A stretch of 64,000 bases of DNA from MWDV01 sp002070715 (GCA_035411585.1 DAONTI010000024.1:3892-67891), one strand, 5' to 3'; positions 1-7,615 are shown, numbered from the stretch's first letter. Notes: generated by a model from the sequence alone, not told the origin. Numbers and translations are program-made.

Positions 1-483
1 CCGGCGTTCTTGTGCCGGCAAACGGATTTGATCGCCGCCGCCGTGGCCACCGGATGCATCGTCAACTTGAAGAAGGGACAATTTCTCTCCCCGGCTGAGA
101 TGGGGCAGGTGGTGGAGAAAGCCCGATCCGCCGGGGGACGCCGGTTATTGATCACGGAACGCGGAACCACTTTTGGCTACCACAACCTAGTGACAGACAT
201 GCGCGCCATCCCGCAGTTGCGGCGCTTCGGGTGTCCGGTGGTTTTTGACGCCACCCATTCCGTCCAATTGCCCGGCGCCGGCGGGACGGCCTCCAGCGGC
301 CAGCGCGAGTTTGCGCCGGTGTTGGCAGGCGCGGCCCTGGCGGCCGGCGCCAACGGACTGTTCATTGAAACCCATCCCCAACCCGACCACGCGCTCAGCG
401 ACGGGCCCAACATGATTCCCCTGGGTGAAATGTCGGCGGTGTTGGCCCGTTTGCTCAAGGTATTCCGAGCGGTCCACGGATGA
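1..483 (+). CDS. kdsA: 3-deoxy-8-phosphooctulonate synthase, C-terminal part
   Basis: This is the C-terminal ~160 residues of KdsA, which condenses phosphoenolpyruvate with arabinose 5-phosphate to make Kdo 8-phosphate for the lipopolysaccharide core. The frame is open from base 1 (PAFLCRQTDL, a KdsA-typical segment), so the gene begins upstream of the window; full-length family members are about 270-280 residues. Visible hallmarks are GCIVNLKKGQFLSP, ERGTTFGYHNLV, VVFDATHSVQLPG and FIETHPQPDHALSDGPNM, all characteristic of the TIM-barrel active site. The stop overlaps the kdsC start (ATGA at 480-483), so the two are translationally coupled and act in consecutive pathway steps. The identification is secure; only the 5' part is missing. 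Confidence 0.95.
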   Translation, partial: PAFLCRQTDLIAAAVATGCIVNLKKGQFLSPAEMGQVVEKARSAGGRRLLITERGTTFGYHNLVTDMRAIPQLRRFGCPVVFDATHSVQLPGAGGTASSGQREFAPVLAGAALAAGANGLFIETHPQPDHALSDGPNMIPLGEMSAVLARLLKVFRAVHG

Positions 484-1037
484 GCCGTCCATCTGTCATG
501 AGAACCTCAATGCCCCAGACCTTGCGCGCGCGGTTGCGTCGGGTGCGGTTGCTGTTGTGCGATGTGGACGGCGTCTTGACCGATGGCACGGTGATCGTGC
601 GGGGCCGCGGCGACGAGGCCAAACGGTTCAATCTCCGCGACGGGCAGGGGCTGGTTTTGTTGCGCCGCTGCGGCATTCGCGTGGGTTGGATTTCGAGCCG
701 GCCCTCGGCGGCCACCGCCCGTCGGGCGCGCGAATTGAAGGTGGATTTTCTGGTGCAACGCAAAGGGCCCAAGGTGGCGGCCGTGGAGGAAATCCTGGCG
801 CACACCGGCTGTTCCTGGACGGAGGTCTGTTATGTCGGCGATGATTGGGTGGACCTCGGCCCGTTACGACGGGCCGGCGTGGGCGTTGCCGTGGCAGATG
901 CGGCGCCGGAAGTGCGCGCGACCGCCCGGGTCGTCACCCAAGCCGCCGGAGGACAGGGTGCGGTGCGCGAAATCGCGGACTGGATTTTAGAAGCACAGGG
1001 AAAAAAAGCGGCGTTGGTGGCGGAATTCGCGGCATGA
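480..1037 (+). CDS. kdsC: 3-deoxy-D-manno-octulosonate 8-phosphate phosphatase (HAD family)
   Basis: KdsC removes the phosphate from Kdo 8-phosphate, the step after KdsA. The 185-residue protein has the HAD nucleophile motif DVDG at residues 28-31 followed by VLTDG, a KdsC-type FNLRDGQGL segment, a motif-II-like ISSRPS at about 71-76, and the late GDDWVDL motif at about 120-126. KdsC proteins lack a large cap domain, and the length fits that. The ATG overlaps the kdsA stop by four bases, and its own stop overlaps the next gene in the same way. The third-motif Trp-Val-Asp is slightly unusual against the common GDDxxD wording, but the acidic residues are kept. Confidence 0.93.
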   Translation: MSRPSVMRTSMPQTLRARLRRVRLLLCDVDGVLTDGTVIVRGRGDEAKRFNLRDGQGLVLLRRCGIRVGWISSRPSAATARRARELKVDFLVQRKGPKVAAVEEILAHTGCSWTEVCYVGDDWVDLGPLRRAGVGVAVADAAPEVRATARVVTQAAGGQGAVREIADWILEAQGKKAALVAEFAA

Positions 1038-2899
1038 ACATTCGCTTTCATCGTGGACCAAGGCGCGGGCTTCAGTTCTGGGCCGCGGTGTGGATGGCCC
1101 TCGCGCTGGGAACCGGACTGGCGGCGGCCCAGCCAATGTCGTTGGGTGTCATGCGGGATTTCAGCGTGCCGGATTTCCATGATCCCCCCCACGAAACCCA
1201 GCTTCGTTGGCTGTTCAAAGGCGCGGAAGCGCGGCCGCAAACCGGCGGTTTGATCTGGGTGCGCGAAATCACGCTCCAACAATTCCAAACCAACGGCCAG
1301 CGCGAACTGCTCATTGAATCGCCGGAATGCATCTTCAATTCCGGGACTCGCGAGGCCAGTTCATCCCAAGCGTTGCGGATGCAACTGCAGGACGGGCGGC
1401 TCACGTTGGCCGGGGAAGGTTTTTACTGGCAGGCAACGAATTCTCTGCTGGTGATTTCCAACCAGGTGCAAACCACGGTGCGCGGAGGCTGGCTCGCCGC
1501 AGCGGCGGAGGGCGTCCCGGAGGTTTCCCCACTGGCGGGCGACGCCCGCGTGGAGGCGGAGGAATTCATCTACAACCACAGCGCCCTGCTCGCGACGTAC
1601 CACCGCAACGTGCGGGCGACGAGCACGAATTTCCATCTCACCAGCGAACAGTTGACCTTCAACGTGCCGGCGGAGGCGGGCGGCACGGTGGAAGCCCTGG
1701 TTGCCGAACAAAACGTGGCGCTGGAACTCGGGGCGTGGCAGGCCCGCGGCGCCCGGGCCGTCTATACGCCCAGCAACGGCTGGCTGCATTTGATCGGCGC
1801 GGTCACCTGGCGGGCGGAAACGCGCGAAGGGAGCGGAGATACGGTGTTGCTGGACGGCGCGGCGCAGCGATTGGACGTCCAAGGCAACGCCCGCTTGCGC
1901 TTGCCCGTAACGGGCGCGGGTTTGGTGCCGCAACAAGCGCCGGCGGCAGCAAGCGGCGACGAGACAAACCGGTTCGTGACCATTATGGCGATGCGTTATG
2001 AACTCCAAACGAACCACGCCCGTTTCGAGGGCGGAGTGAACGTGACCGAGCGCGCCGGGGAACAGGTCCGGGGCCGGCTGACGTGCGGCACGTTGCAGAT
2101 TGCCTTGGGCGGCACCAATCAAGTTCAGGATTTGGTGGCGGAACGGGAGGTGGTGATCGAGCAGGAGACGCGCCGGTTTACGGGCCAGCGGATGGACTAT
2201 AACGCCGCCACGGGCGAGGCCCGGTTGACCGGGCAGCCCACTTGGCAGGACGGCGAGCGTCACGGCGCCGGCGAGGTATTGCTGGCCCATCTGGCGGACA
2301 ACCGATTTATCGTCCGGGGCGGGGCCCGGCTGACCTTGCCGGGCGCGGATGACAACCAGTTGCTCGGCGCCTTGGTGCCGCGACCGGAGTCAACGCGCGT
2401 GAACCCCACCCCGACCTCGTCTGCCCCGGCAAAATCGGTGCAAATCACCAGCGAAACCTACGAACTCTCGCCGAAAGGCGCGGTGTTCCAGGGCGATGTG
2501 CGGGTGGACGACGCGCAGATGCAGTTGACCTGCGAGCGGTTGACCGTGACAATCGCGCCCGACGGCACGAATGTGGCCAACATCGTTGCCGACGGAAATG
2601 TCGTCATGAATCTGACCGAAGCCAGCGGCGCCGCGAGCACCGCCACCTGCGCCCGGGCGGTGTACACCGCCGCAACGGAACAGCTTGAATTCAGCGGGCA
2701 ACCCGTGGTGGACCGGGCGGACGGCAGCCGGTTTGCCGCGGAAAAAATCGTGATGGACCGCACAACCGGCAAACTCAGCGCGCTGGGTCAATTGCATTTC
2801 CAAGGTCGCTGGTCGCCGCCCGGCAACGAATCCCAAGCGCCCCGGCTGCCGTGGGAAAAACCGAGCGCGCCGCGTCCCCCTTCCCCGGTCACCCCGTGA
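1034..2899 (+). CDS. LptA/LptC-like LPS transport protein with OstA-type repeats
   Basis: This exported protein of 621 residues is probably the periplasmic bridge for lipopolysaccharide transport. The first ~33 residues form a signal peptide (basic MNIRFHRGPRRG, then a hydrophobic stretch ending AAAQP). The rest is beta-rich with repeated OstA/LptA-like units, for example FTGQRMDYNAATGEARLTG and LTCERLTVTIAPDGTNVANI followed by VADGNVVM. It is much longer than E. coli LptA (~185 residues) or LptC (~190), so it may combine an LptC-like front with several LptA-like units. It sits between kdsC and lptB, where proteobacteria have lptC and lptA. I chose the ATG at 1034 because it overlaps the kdsC stop (ATGA) and begins the signal peptide; the frame is open further upstream. 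Confidence 0.8.
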   Translation: MNIRFHRGPRRGLQFWAAVWMALALGTGLAAAQPMSLGVMRDFSVPDFHDPPHETQLRWLFKGAEARPQTGGLIWVREITLQQFQTNGQRELLIESPECIFNSGTREASSSQALRMQLQDGRLTLAGEGFYWQATNSLLVISNQVQTTVRGGWLAAAAEGVPEVSPLAGDARVEAEEFIYNHSALLATYHRNVRATSTNFHLTSEQLTFNVPAEAGGTVEALVAEQNVALELGAWQARGARAVYTPSNGWLHLIGAVTWRAETREGSGDTVLLDGAAQRLDVQGNARLRLPVTGAGLVPQQAPAAASGDETNRFVTIMAMRYELQTNHARFEGGVNVTERAGEQVRGRLTCGTLQIALGGTNQVQDLVAEREVVIEQETRRFTGQRMDYNAATGEARLTGQPTWQDGERHGAGEVLLAHLADNRFIVRGGARLTLPGADDNQLLGALVPRPESTRVNPTPTSSAPAKSVQITSETYELSPKGAVFQGDVRVDDAQMQLTCERLTVTIAPDGTNVANIVADGNVVMNLTEASGAASTATCARAVYTAATEQLEFSGQPVVDRADGSRFAAEKIVMDRTTGKLSALGQLHFQGRWSPPGNESQAPRLPWEKPSAPRPPSPVTP

Positions 2900-3675
2900 A
2901 GAAGCCCCCCGTGCAACTCTCCCCGGCCCCGGCGGCGTCCGAAGCCGCGGCAACGCCGTTGCTGGTCACCGAACGTCTGGTGAAAGAATATCGCCAGCGC
3001 CGGGTGGTGAACGGGGTATCCCTCACGGTGGCGGCGGGAGAAATTGTGGGGTTGCTGGGCCCGAACGGCGCCGGCAAGACCACCACCTTCAACATGGTCG
3101 TCGGGCTGGTGCGGCCGGACGAAGGCCAGGTGCGGTTTCAAGGCCGGGATTTGACACGGCTGGCCATGCACCAACGCGCCCGGCGGGGGATGGGCTATCT
3201 CACCCAGGAACCGTCGGTGTTCCGCAAGCTCACCGTCGAACAAAACATCCGTGCCATCCTGGAAACCTGCGCTGTGGGGCGGGCGGAACGGCGCGTGCGC
3301 CTCAAATATCTGCTGGATGAGCTGGACCTGACACCCCTGGCCCGGAGCAAGGCCTATCAATTGAGCGGCGGCGAAAAACGGCGGCTGGAGATCACCCGCG
3401 CGCTGGTGACGAGTCCCAAGTTGTTGCTGCTGGATGAGCCCTTCAGCGGCATTGATCCCATTGCGGTTTACGAAGTGCAAAAAATCATCCGGCGGCTGAA
3501 GGAACGGGGGCTGGGCATTCTTGTGACCGACCATAATGTGCGGGAGACACTCAAGCTGGTGGACCGCGCTTATTTGATCCATAAAGGCGAAGTGGTTTAC
3601 GAAGGCGACGCCGCCCGCATGGTGGAAGACCCCAAGGCGCGGGAAATCTATCTGGGGCCCGATTTTAACATGTAG
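2896..3675 (+). CDS. lptB: LPS export ABC transporter ATP-binding protein
   Basis: LptB is the cytoplasmic ATPase that powers extraction of lipopolysaccharide from the inner membrane with LptFG. In the 259-residue product, Walker A (GPNGAGKT) is at residues 55-62, the signature LSGGEKRRLEI follows, then Walker B LLLLDEPFSGIDP and an H-loop VTDHNVRET. The sequence GMGYLTQEPSVFRKLTVEQNI is characteristic of LptB. The GTG at 2896 overlaps the preceding TGA, matching the coupling used throughout this operon; an alternative in-frame start at 2851 would add an unneeded 15 residues. The ~20 residues before the ABC core are Pro/Ala-rich and specific to this protein. lptF and lptG are not in the window. 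Confidence 0.94.
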   Translation: MKKPPVQLSPAPAASEAAATPLLVTERLVKEYRQRRVVNGVSLTVAAGEIVGLLGPNGAGKTTTFNMVVGLVRPDEGQVRFQGRDLTRLAMHQRARRGMGYLTQEPSVFRKLTVEQNIRAILETCAVGRAERRVRLKYLLDELDLTPLARSKAYQLSGGEKRRLEITRALVTSPKLLLLDEPFSGIDPIAVYEVQKIIRRLKERGLGILVTDHNVRETLKLVDRAYLIHKGEVVYEGDAARMVEDPKAREIYLGPDFNM

Positions 3676-3722
3676 CGGCCGACCGCGGGCCGCGGTTGAA
3701 GCCTGCACGGTTTAATTCACGC

Positions 3723-4676
3723 ATGACCATGAAACACGATGCAGTCACCGTCGAACGATTTTACACCGACCAATCGGGCGCGTTGGGGCTGAAGTTGATC
3801 GCCGGTGCGGGCGGCTTGAAACGCGTGATTCACGAGCCCACGATCAACCGGCCCGGGCTGGTGTTGACCGGGTTCACCCGTTACTTCGCCCACAAACGCA
3901 TCCAGGTCATCGGCAACGCGGAGGCGTTCTATCTCAAATCTCTGCCCGAACCCCAGCGGTTGCTCCGCTACCGCGAATTTCTGCGGCACCGCTTGCCCTG
4001 CATTGTCTTCAGCCGCGGCTTGCGGCCCGACAAGATTTTTTTGCCCATCGCCGAGGCGGCCAATGTGCCCATTTTTCAATGCCCGCTGATCACCATGAAA
4101 TTCATCAACCTGGCCACGCTGGCCCTGGAGATGATGTTCGCCCCGCGCGGCACGGAGATGGGCAGCATGGTGGACATTCTCGGTGTGGGCGTGCTCATCC
4201 GCGGCGAGAGCGGCATCGGCAAGAGCGAAAGCGTGCTCGCGCTGCTGGAGCGCGGCTACAGTCTGGTCTCCGACGATGTCACCCGCGTCACCCTGGTGGA
4301 TGGCCGGCACATCATCGGCACCAGTCCCGAGTTGACCCGCGAACACATGGAGGTGCGCGGCCTCGGCATCATTCATGTGGCGGCCATGTTTGGCATCCGG
4401 AGTGTGCGTCTCGACAAACGCCTGGACTTGGTGGTGACCCTCAAACCGTGGGAAGCCGTGCCGGACGTGGACCGCGTCGGCATGGAACAGAAGACCGTGG
4501 AGATTCTGGGGGTGGACATTCCGCACTTCATCATTCCGGTGCGGCCGGGACGCGACCTGGCCCGGTTGATCGAAGTGGCGGCGCTTCACACCAAGCTGAA
4601 AGCCTCCGGCCGCAATCCGGCCAAGGAAATGAACGACCGCCTACTGGCGCAAATGGTCGGCACCCCCCGCTTATAG
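3723..4676 (+). CDS. hprK: HPr kinase/phosphorylase
   Basis: HprK phosphorylates and dephosphorylates the regulatory serine of HPr. The 317-residue protein has the N-terminal HprK domain, then Walker A GESGIGKS at about 161-168, the SDDVTRVTL segment, and the HprK signature EVRGLGIIHV. The C-terminal part VDIPHFIIPVRPGRDLARLIEVAA is also typical. I placed the start at ATG 3723 (ATG-ACC-ATG); a TTG at 3696 and an ATG at 3729 are alternatives. It lies 47 bases downstream of lptB and 49 bases upstream of its substrate gene hpr. In proteobacteria rpoN, hpf and ptsN usually separate lptB from hprK; none is present here. Confidence 0.95.
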   Translation: MTMKHDAVTVERFYTDQSGALGLKLIAGAGGLKRVIHEPTINRPGLVLTGFTRYFAHKRIQVIGNAEAFYLKSLPEPQRLLRYREFLRHRLPCIVFSRGLRPDKIFLPIAEAANVPIFQCPLITMKFINLATLALEMMFAPRGTEMGSMVDILGVGVLIRGESGIGKSESVLALLERGYSLVSDDVTRVTLVDGRHIIGTSPELTREHMEVRGLGIIHVAAMFGIRSVRLDKRLDLVVTLKPWEAVPDVDRVGMEQKTVEILGVDIPHFIIPVRPGRDLARLIEVAALHTKLKASGRNPAKEMNDRLLAQMVGTPRL

Positions 4677-4725
4677 TTTGTATTGGCCAAATTGCTGCGA
4701 CTGGTTTACTTCTTTGGACAAATAC

Positions 4726-5025
4726 ATGAACGCACGCAAACCGGACGAAAAAGGCCCCTGGGTGACCAAAGACCTCTGGATCACCAACAAACTGGGTATC
4801 CATGCCCGTCCCGCCTCCATGTTCGTGAAAACCGCCAACCGTTTTGCCTGCGATGTGTTTGTGGAAAAAGACCGGGAAACCATCAACGGCAAGAGCATCA
4901 TGGGCCTGATGATGCTGGCCGCCGGCCCCGGGAGCAAAATTACCGTGCGCGCGCGCGGCCACGACGCCTCCCAAGCCCTGACGGAAATCGAAGCCCTCGT
5001 CAAACGTAAGTTCGACGAAGAATAA
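4726..5025 (+). CDS. ptsH: HPr family phosphocarrier protein
   Basis: This is an HPr protein of 99 residues, about 10 longer at the N-terminus than the common ~88. The active-site His is H26 in GIHARPAS, and the regulatory Ser is S57 in NGKSIMGLMML, the site targeted by HprK encoded just upstream. Both phosphorylation sites are therefore kept. The ATG at 4726 is preferred over an upstream TTG because the fold begins shortly after it (WVTKDLWITNKLG). No enzyme I or EII gene is seen nearby, so the pair may serve as a regulatory switch and not as part of a sugar-importing PTS; that is inference from the window only. Confidence 0.93.
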   Translation: MNARKPDEKGPWVTKDLWITNKLGIHARPASMFVKTANRFACDVFVEKDRETINGKSIMGLMMLAAGPGSKITVRARGHDASQALTEIEALVKRKFDEE

Positions 5026-5160
5026 CCGCCCTTGGCCGGTCTCCGGCGGTGGGAGGAGCGGGCATGGGCATTTCCGCTGCCTGAGCCCGCGCTGGCCGGC
5101 CTCGGAAAGACATATTCCGCGCTGATTTTCCCCAACTGGGATAGGGGGCAATCTTGCCAA

Positions 5161-5247
5161 TTTCCGAAAAATTCACCACTCTGCGCCCCGAAAAATCTGA
5201 ACACGACGGTCGGGTTGATTGTCTGTGCAGCGTAGGTTTTTCGGAAA
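5161..5247 (+). promoter_or_regulatory. Leader of moxR with an 11-bp inverted repeat
   Basis: The arm at 5161-5171 (tttccgaaaaa) is repeated exactly in inverted orientation at 5237-5247 (tttttcggaaa), directly next to the moxR ATG at 5248. If transcribed, the two arms would pair across a 65-base loop and cover the ribosome-binding region. There is no strong Shine-Dalgarno apart from the GGA inside the right arm. It could be a DNA operator, a translational control hairpin or chance; I see no further evidence to choose. Confidence 0.4.
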
Positions 5248-6237
5248 ATGAACACTGGAATTACTGCCATCAACGCCGCCGTGCAGGAAGCCGGCGCGTT
5301 CGTCCATCCTCTCTTCACCGAACTCGGCAAAGTCATCGTCGGCCAGACCTATCTGACCGAGCGGCTGGTCATCGGCATGTTGGCCAACGGCCACGTCCTG
5401 CTCGAAGGCGTGCCCGGCCTCGCCAAAACGCTGGCCGTGAAGTCGCTGGCCAACTGCATCAACGTCAAATTCTCCCGCCTTCAGTTCACGCCGGACATGC
5501 TGCCCGCCGACGTCATCGGCACGCAGATTTACAATCCGCAATCGGGCGGCTTCAGCACGCGCCAAGGCCCGATCTTCGCCCACCTGGTCCTGGCCGACGA
5601 AATCAACCGCGCGCCCGCCAAGGTCCAGAGCGCGCTGTTGGAAGCCATGCAGGAAAAACAGGTCACCATCGGCGACCAGACCTTCAAGCTGGAGGAACCG
5701 TTCCTCGTGCTGGCCACGCAAAACCCCATCGAACAGGAAGGCACGTACCCGTTGCCCGAAGCCCAGGTGGACCGGTTTATGTTGAAGCTCAAGATCGGCT
5801 ATCCGTCGCGCGGCGAGGAGCGCCAGATTCTTGACCTCATGGCCCGCACCTCCGGCACCCCCGCGACCCAGCCCGTCGTCGAGCCGAAGCAGATTCTCCA
5901 CGCCCGCGAGGTCATCAACGACCTTTACATGGACGAGAAGGTCAAGGAGTACATTGTGGACCTCGTCTGCGCCACGCGGAATCCGGAGGAATACAAGATT
6001 CCGGTGAAGGAATTCATCCAGCTCGGCGCCTCGCCGCGCGCCACGATCAACTTGACGCTCGCCGCCAAAGCCCACGCCTTCCTCAAAGGCCGCGGTTACG
6101 TGACGCCCCAGGACGTGAAAAGCATCGGCATGGACGTGCTCCGCCACCGCGTGGCCATCACCTACGAAGCCGAGGCGGAGGAAAAAACCAGCGAAACCAT
6201 CATCCAGAAGATTTTTGACGAGCTGCCGGTGCCGTGA
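5248..6237 (+). CDS. MoxR family AAA+ ATPase
   Basis: A 329-residue MoxR-type AAA+ ATPase, a chaperone-like protein that works with von Willebrand A (VWA) proteins. Walker A is GVPGLAKT at 54-61; the Walker B region is LVLADEIN, followed by the MoxR-typical RAPAKVQSALLEAMQEKQVTIGDQTF and ATQNPIEQEGTYPLPEAQ. The C-terminal lid has VKEFIQLGASPRATINL. It leads a Bat-type operon (DUF58, DUF4381-like and two VWA proteins downstream), although about 1.4 kb of extra DNA now separates it from DUF58. Its last 15 codons are present again, diverged, at 6537-6581. Confidence 0.93.
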   Translation: MNTGITAINAAVQEAGAFVHPLFTELGKVIVGQTYLTERLVIGMLANGHVLLEGVPGLAKTLAVKSLANCINVKFSRLQFTPDMLPADVIGTQIYNPQSGGFSTRQGPIFAHLVLADEINRAPAKVQSALLEAMQEKQVTIGDQTFKLEEPFLVLATQNPIEQEGTYPLPEAQVDRFMLKLKIGYPSRGEERQILDLMARTSGTPATQPVVEPKQILHAREVINDLYMDEKVKEYIVDLVCATRNPEEYKIPVKEFIQLGASPRATINLTLAAKAHAFLKGRGYVTPQDVKSIGMDVLRHRVAITYEAEAEEKTSETIIQKIFDELPVP

Positions 6238-6324
6238 TGCGGATACAGAATTGGGCACAAGCCATGATGAACAAAATCGCCGCAAGCACGGCAAATTCGT
6301 TGAACAGGGAACCAAAGTGATTGA

Positions 6325-6508
6325 AGCGCCGTCGGCGCGACATCTTTGTAGAACCGCGACCACCAAACGATTTTTAGCTCCGGAGGAGCGATCTCTCTTC
6401 GTAACAATGGACAGAACAAATGAAAATTGAAGGCCACCACATGCCGCCCCTACGGGGCTTGAATTGGGTGGGGCCCAGTTTCTACAAAGATGCCGCGCCT
6501 CCGGCGCT
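6325..6508. repeat. Hairpin-rich repeat element with 30-bp imperfect terminal inverted repeats
   Basis: The non-coding DNA after moxR holds a composite palindromic element. The left end (6325-6354) and right end (6479-6508) are inverted copies, 26 of 30 bases matching, with the shared core catctttgtagaa. Each end also has its own small hairpin (GCGCC/GGCGC type). Inside are two more short hairpins, GCTCC-gga-GGAGC (6377-6389) and GCCCC-tac-GGGGC (6446-6458). The element has no open frame of note. It looks like a REP/MITE-like interspersed repeat; similar-looking sequences are familiar to me from related genomes, but I could not check copy number. Confidence 0.7.
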
Positions 6509-6536
6509 GAGGATTCATTCCGTACGGGTGACCATT

Positions 6537-6581
6537 AAAACCGTCATCCAGAAAATCTTTGACGAACCGCCCGCGCCGTGA
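6537..6581 (+). pseudogene. Diverged duplicate of the moxR 3' end
   Basis: Bases 6538-6581 align without gaps to 6194-6237, the end of moxR including its stop, with 7 mismatches in 44. In the moxR frame the copy reads KTVIQKIFDEPPAP-stop against ETIIQKIFDELPVP-stop. It has no start and is only 15 codons, so it cannot be a gene. It is either the tail of a lost second moxR or the result of a duplication when the repeat element at 6325-6508 inserted. The level of divergence says the event is not recent. Confidence 0.65.
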
Positions 6582-6612
6582 GTCTGGTGGTTGACGCGTT
6601 TGATCGAACGTA

Positions 6613-6641
6613 ATATCGTTTTACGAGTCAAATAACGATAT
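6613..6641 (+). promoter_or_regulatory. Inverted repeat at the toxin-antitoxin start, probable autoregulatory operator
   Basis: A perfect 8-bp inverted repeat, atatcgtt at 6613-6620 and aacgatat at 6634-6641, is separated by 13 bases and runs into the antitoxin ATG at 6640. The surrounding DNA is A+T-richer than the neighbourhood, as expected of a promoter. AbrB-type antitoxins usually bind palindromes over their own promoter, so this is a reasonable operator. This is inference from position and symmetry. Confidence 0.5.
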
Positions 6642-6846
6642 GAATACCGTAACACTGTCCCCCAAGTTTCAAATTGTCATTCCACGGGCGATTCGTGAGG
6701 CCCTTCGCCTCAAGGCGGGCCAGAAGTTGCAGATGATCAATTTCGAAGGTCAGATCGTCGTCGTCCCTTTGCGTCCCATCAAAGAGATGCGCGGGGCGTT
6801 CAAGGGCATGAATACCCACTTTGAGCGCGAACCGGACCGCCTATGA
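6640..6846 (+). CDS. AbrB/MazE-type (SpoVT-AbrB) antitoxin
   Basis: A 68-residue protein with the swapped-hairpin AbrB fold: the N-terminal MNTVTLSPKFQIVIPRAIRE followed by ALRLKAGQKLQM is the classic DNA-binding hairpin. The C-terminal third (GAFKGMNTHFEREPDR) probably wraps the toxin. The stop overlaps the toxin start (ATGA at 6843-6846), the usual arrangement for a VapBC-like pair. It would neutralise the toxin and repress the operon through the palindrome at 6613-6641. The ATG lies inside that palindrome and no strong ribosome-binding site is visible. Confidence 0.85.
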   Translation: MNTVTLSPKFQIVIPRAIREALRLKAGQKLQMINFEGQIVVVPLRPIKEMRGAFKGMNTHFEREPDRL

Positions 6847-7229
6847 ACGTTGTGGATTCCTCCGGTTGGATTGAGTTTCTCGGTGGCGGGGCCAACGCAG
6901 ACTTCTTCACCGCCGCCATTTCCGACGTCTCCCGGCTGGTCGTGCCGACCATCTCCGTATTCGAAGTCTGCCGTTGGACCCGACGTGAACTGGGGGCGCG
7001 CCAGGCACTGGAAGCCATGGCCTTGATGCAGCAGGGCCGCATCATTGCGTTGGACGCCACGCTCGCCATGAACGCGGCACGCTTGAGTCTTGATCTGAAA
7101 TTACCGATGGCGGATTCCATCGTTCTGGCAACCGCCCGCGCCCATAACGCCGTTCTCTGGACCCAGGACGACGACTTTGAGGGTCTGGACGGCGTGAAAT
7201 ACGTGGCCAAGAAGAAAGGGGGAAAATGA
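6843..7229 (+). CDS. PIN-domain ribonuclease toxin (VapC-like)
   Basis: A 128-residue PIN-domain protein, predicted to cleave RNA with Mg2+/Mn2+. The acidic active-site set is visible: D5 in NVVDSSGWIEF, E41 in SVFEVCRW, D91 in PMADSIVLATAR and D109/D111 in WTQDDDF. Length is normal for VapC (about 130). It is coupled to the antitoxin upstream by a four-base overlap. The pair is inserted between moxR and the rest of the Bat operon on the same strand, so a read-through transcript is possible. Confidence 0.87.
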   Translation: MNVVDSSGWIEFLGGGANADFFTAAISDVSRLVVPTISVFEVCRWTRRELGARQALEAMALMQQGRIIALDATLAMNAARLSLDLKLPMADSIVLATARAHNAVLWTQDDDFEGLDGVKYVAKKKGGK

Positions 7230-7615
7230 GCCACGTCCCCATCCACTCGGGCCAGAACGCCGATGCGGCGGCCATTCCAATCACTCCAAGGGGACGTGAT
7301 GGAAGCCCAAGCCCTAGGCCCAGATCATGGTCCATCAGGTTGTGGTTATTGGGGCTGTTTAGTCCCAGTCTTTTCTTTTTGGTGGTGGACTTTGTCATTG
7401 AACGACTTTTAAACGGACCGGAGCCTTCTGGTCGGTGGTTGTACATAACGCTCCTCTTGGGGCTTTGCGCTTGTATCTGCGGAATTCTTTGGATGCCAAC
7501 AAACTACTGGAAGCGGCTTGGTCTTTTGGTGTTGAGTATCGTGGCCATGATGGTTCAAGTGCTGGCGTGGGGCGTTTACTATCTCACCCAGTCTGGATTG
7601 GAGGGAATTCAATAA
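7226..7615 (+). CDS. Small membrane protein of unknown function
   Basis: A 129-residue protein I do not recognise. After a ~35-residue polar, Pro/Ser/Arg-rich N-terminus, three hydrophobic segments follow at about 38-60, 72-91 and 97-120, so it should lie in the inner membrane. The ATG overlaps the toxin stop (ATGA at 7226-7229) and its own stop TAA shares its last base with the ATG of DUF58, which suggests co-translation with both neighbours. Base composition is less G+C-rich and codon use less biased than in the Bat genes. It may be a cargo gene of the toxin-antitoxin insertion or a lineage-specific part of the Bat complex. Confidence 0.6.
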   Translation: MSHVPIHSGQNADAAAIPITPRGRDGSPSPRPRSWSIRLWLLGLFSPSLFFLVVDFVIERLLNGPEPSGRWLYITLLLGLCACICGILWMPTNYWKRLGLLVLSIVAMMVQVLAWGVYYLTQSGLEGIQ

